A stretch of DNA of 64,000 nt from Bacteroidota bacterium (lineage in GTDB: Bacteria > Bacteroidota > Ignavibacteria > Palsa-1295). Position numbers and translations under genes: made by a program. Shown piece by piece: positions 63,966 to 64,000 of the stretch. Numbering within the stretch: the first letter of the stretch is position 1; every line of letters begins with the position of its first letter. The notes under the pieces are model-generated. The model had not been told where the DNA came from, did not search any database, and saw nothing but the letters and a program-made list of their open reading frames with translations. Location: contig JAUZNX010000006.1 of the NCBI GenBank assembly GCA_030706745.1, positions 62,001-126,000 on the forward strand, given 5' to 3'.

Positions 63966-64000
63966 CTAATGCACCACCGCCACTCGCCGCATTTCGTGCT
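63966..64000 (-). CDS. C-terminal end of a possible T9SS-sorted protein, partial
   Basis: On the minus strand the last bases of the window read HEMRRVAVVH and a stop at 63966. This is a common ending of T9SS type A sorting domains. Only about ten residues are visible. Confidence 0.35.
   Translation of the reverse strand, partial: HEMRRVAVVH

Noticed and set aside
1-64000. tRNA, rRNA and riboswitch genes
   Set aside because: I saw no T-arm plus acceptor pattern, no rRNA-like conserved stretch and no known riboswitch core. Without a covariance search small RNA genes could have been missed.

Overview
The window is about 64 kb of bacterial chromosome, most likely from the FCB group near Bacteroidota/Ignavibacteria/Kapabacteria. 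The reasons: several secreted proteins end in a type IX secretion (T9SS) type A sorting domain; many genes encode outer-surface lipoproteins; candidate promoters carry the Bacteroidota-type -7 box TAnnTTTG; many genes lack a strong Shine-Dalgarno sequence; and families such as DUF5683 beside parB are typical of that group. This placement comes from gene content and motifs, not from a phylogeny. I found no rRNA, tRNA, CRISPR array, IS transposase or phage structural cluster.

Layout. 0-1 kb: end of an aldo/keto reductase, then rpmA/rplU on the minus strand. 1-6 kb: repeat-rich gap and three secreted, phage-tail-fibre-like proteins. 6-17 kb: lipoprotein, biotin-dependent carboxylase beta subunit, a sugar operon (PfkB kinase, GH38 alpha-mannosidase, sedoheptulokinase-like FGGY kinase), a DUF4397 lipoprotein and an MFS transporter. 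17-31 kb: pdxS/pdxT, an arginase-fold hydrolase, a phospholipase-C-like protein, a T9SS cargo, an M23 peptidase, an L,D-transpeptidase, a MacA/MacB-type efflux pair without its ATPase, hpnE, an alkyltransferase-like protein and a polytopic membrane protein. 31-45 kb: two large secreted proteins with T9SS-type ends, then five paralogous secreted proteins closed by a strong terminator. 45-54 kb: beta-barrel protein, a large membrane Fe-S oxidoreductase, PKD lipoprotein, parB, ridA, DUF5683, NHL-repeat lipoprotein, an AlbA_2 protein and a lipoprotein. 54-64 kb: a 1580-residue repeat protein, an ABC exporter (ATPase plus permease), a VapBC-type module, a T9SS-sorted BNR-like protein and the last residues of another possible T9SS cargo.

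Two themes stand out. First, at least six secreted proteins share a short module with the core GN-x-GT...[NT][FYI][ILV]GT-x-D, combined with YadA-head-like or 17-residue repeats and phage-tail-type C-terminal domains; five of them form a tandem array and two promoters near it are almost identical. This looks like an uncharacterised family of fibrous surface proteins. Second, the gaps between genes are full of short-period repeats: heptanucleotide arrays of different sequence at seven sites or more, 9-nt arrays at three sites, a 13-nt x 9 array, a nested inverted repeat, and a two-copy long element whose interior holds a different heptad array in each copy. Two heptad elements form the 5' end of genes and encode their signal peptides; one hairpin repeat lies in frame inside the alpha-mannosidase. 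Two ABC permease genes have a detached copy of their own 3' end nearby.
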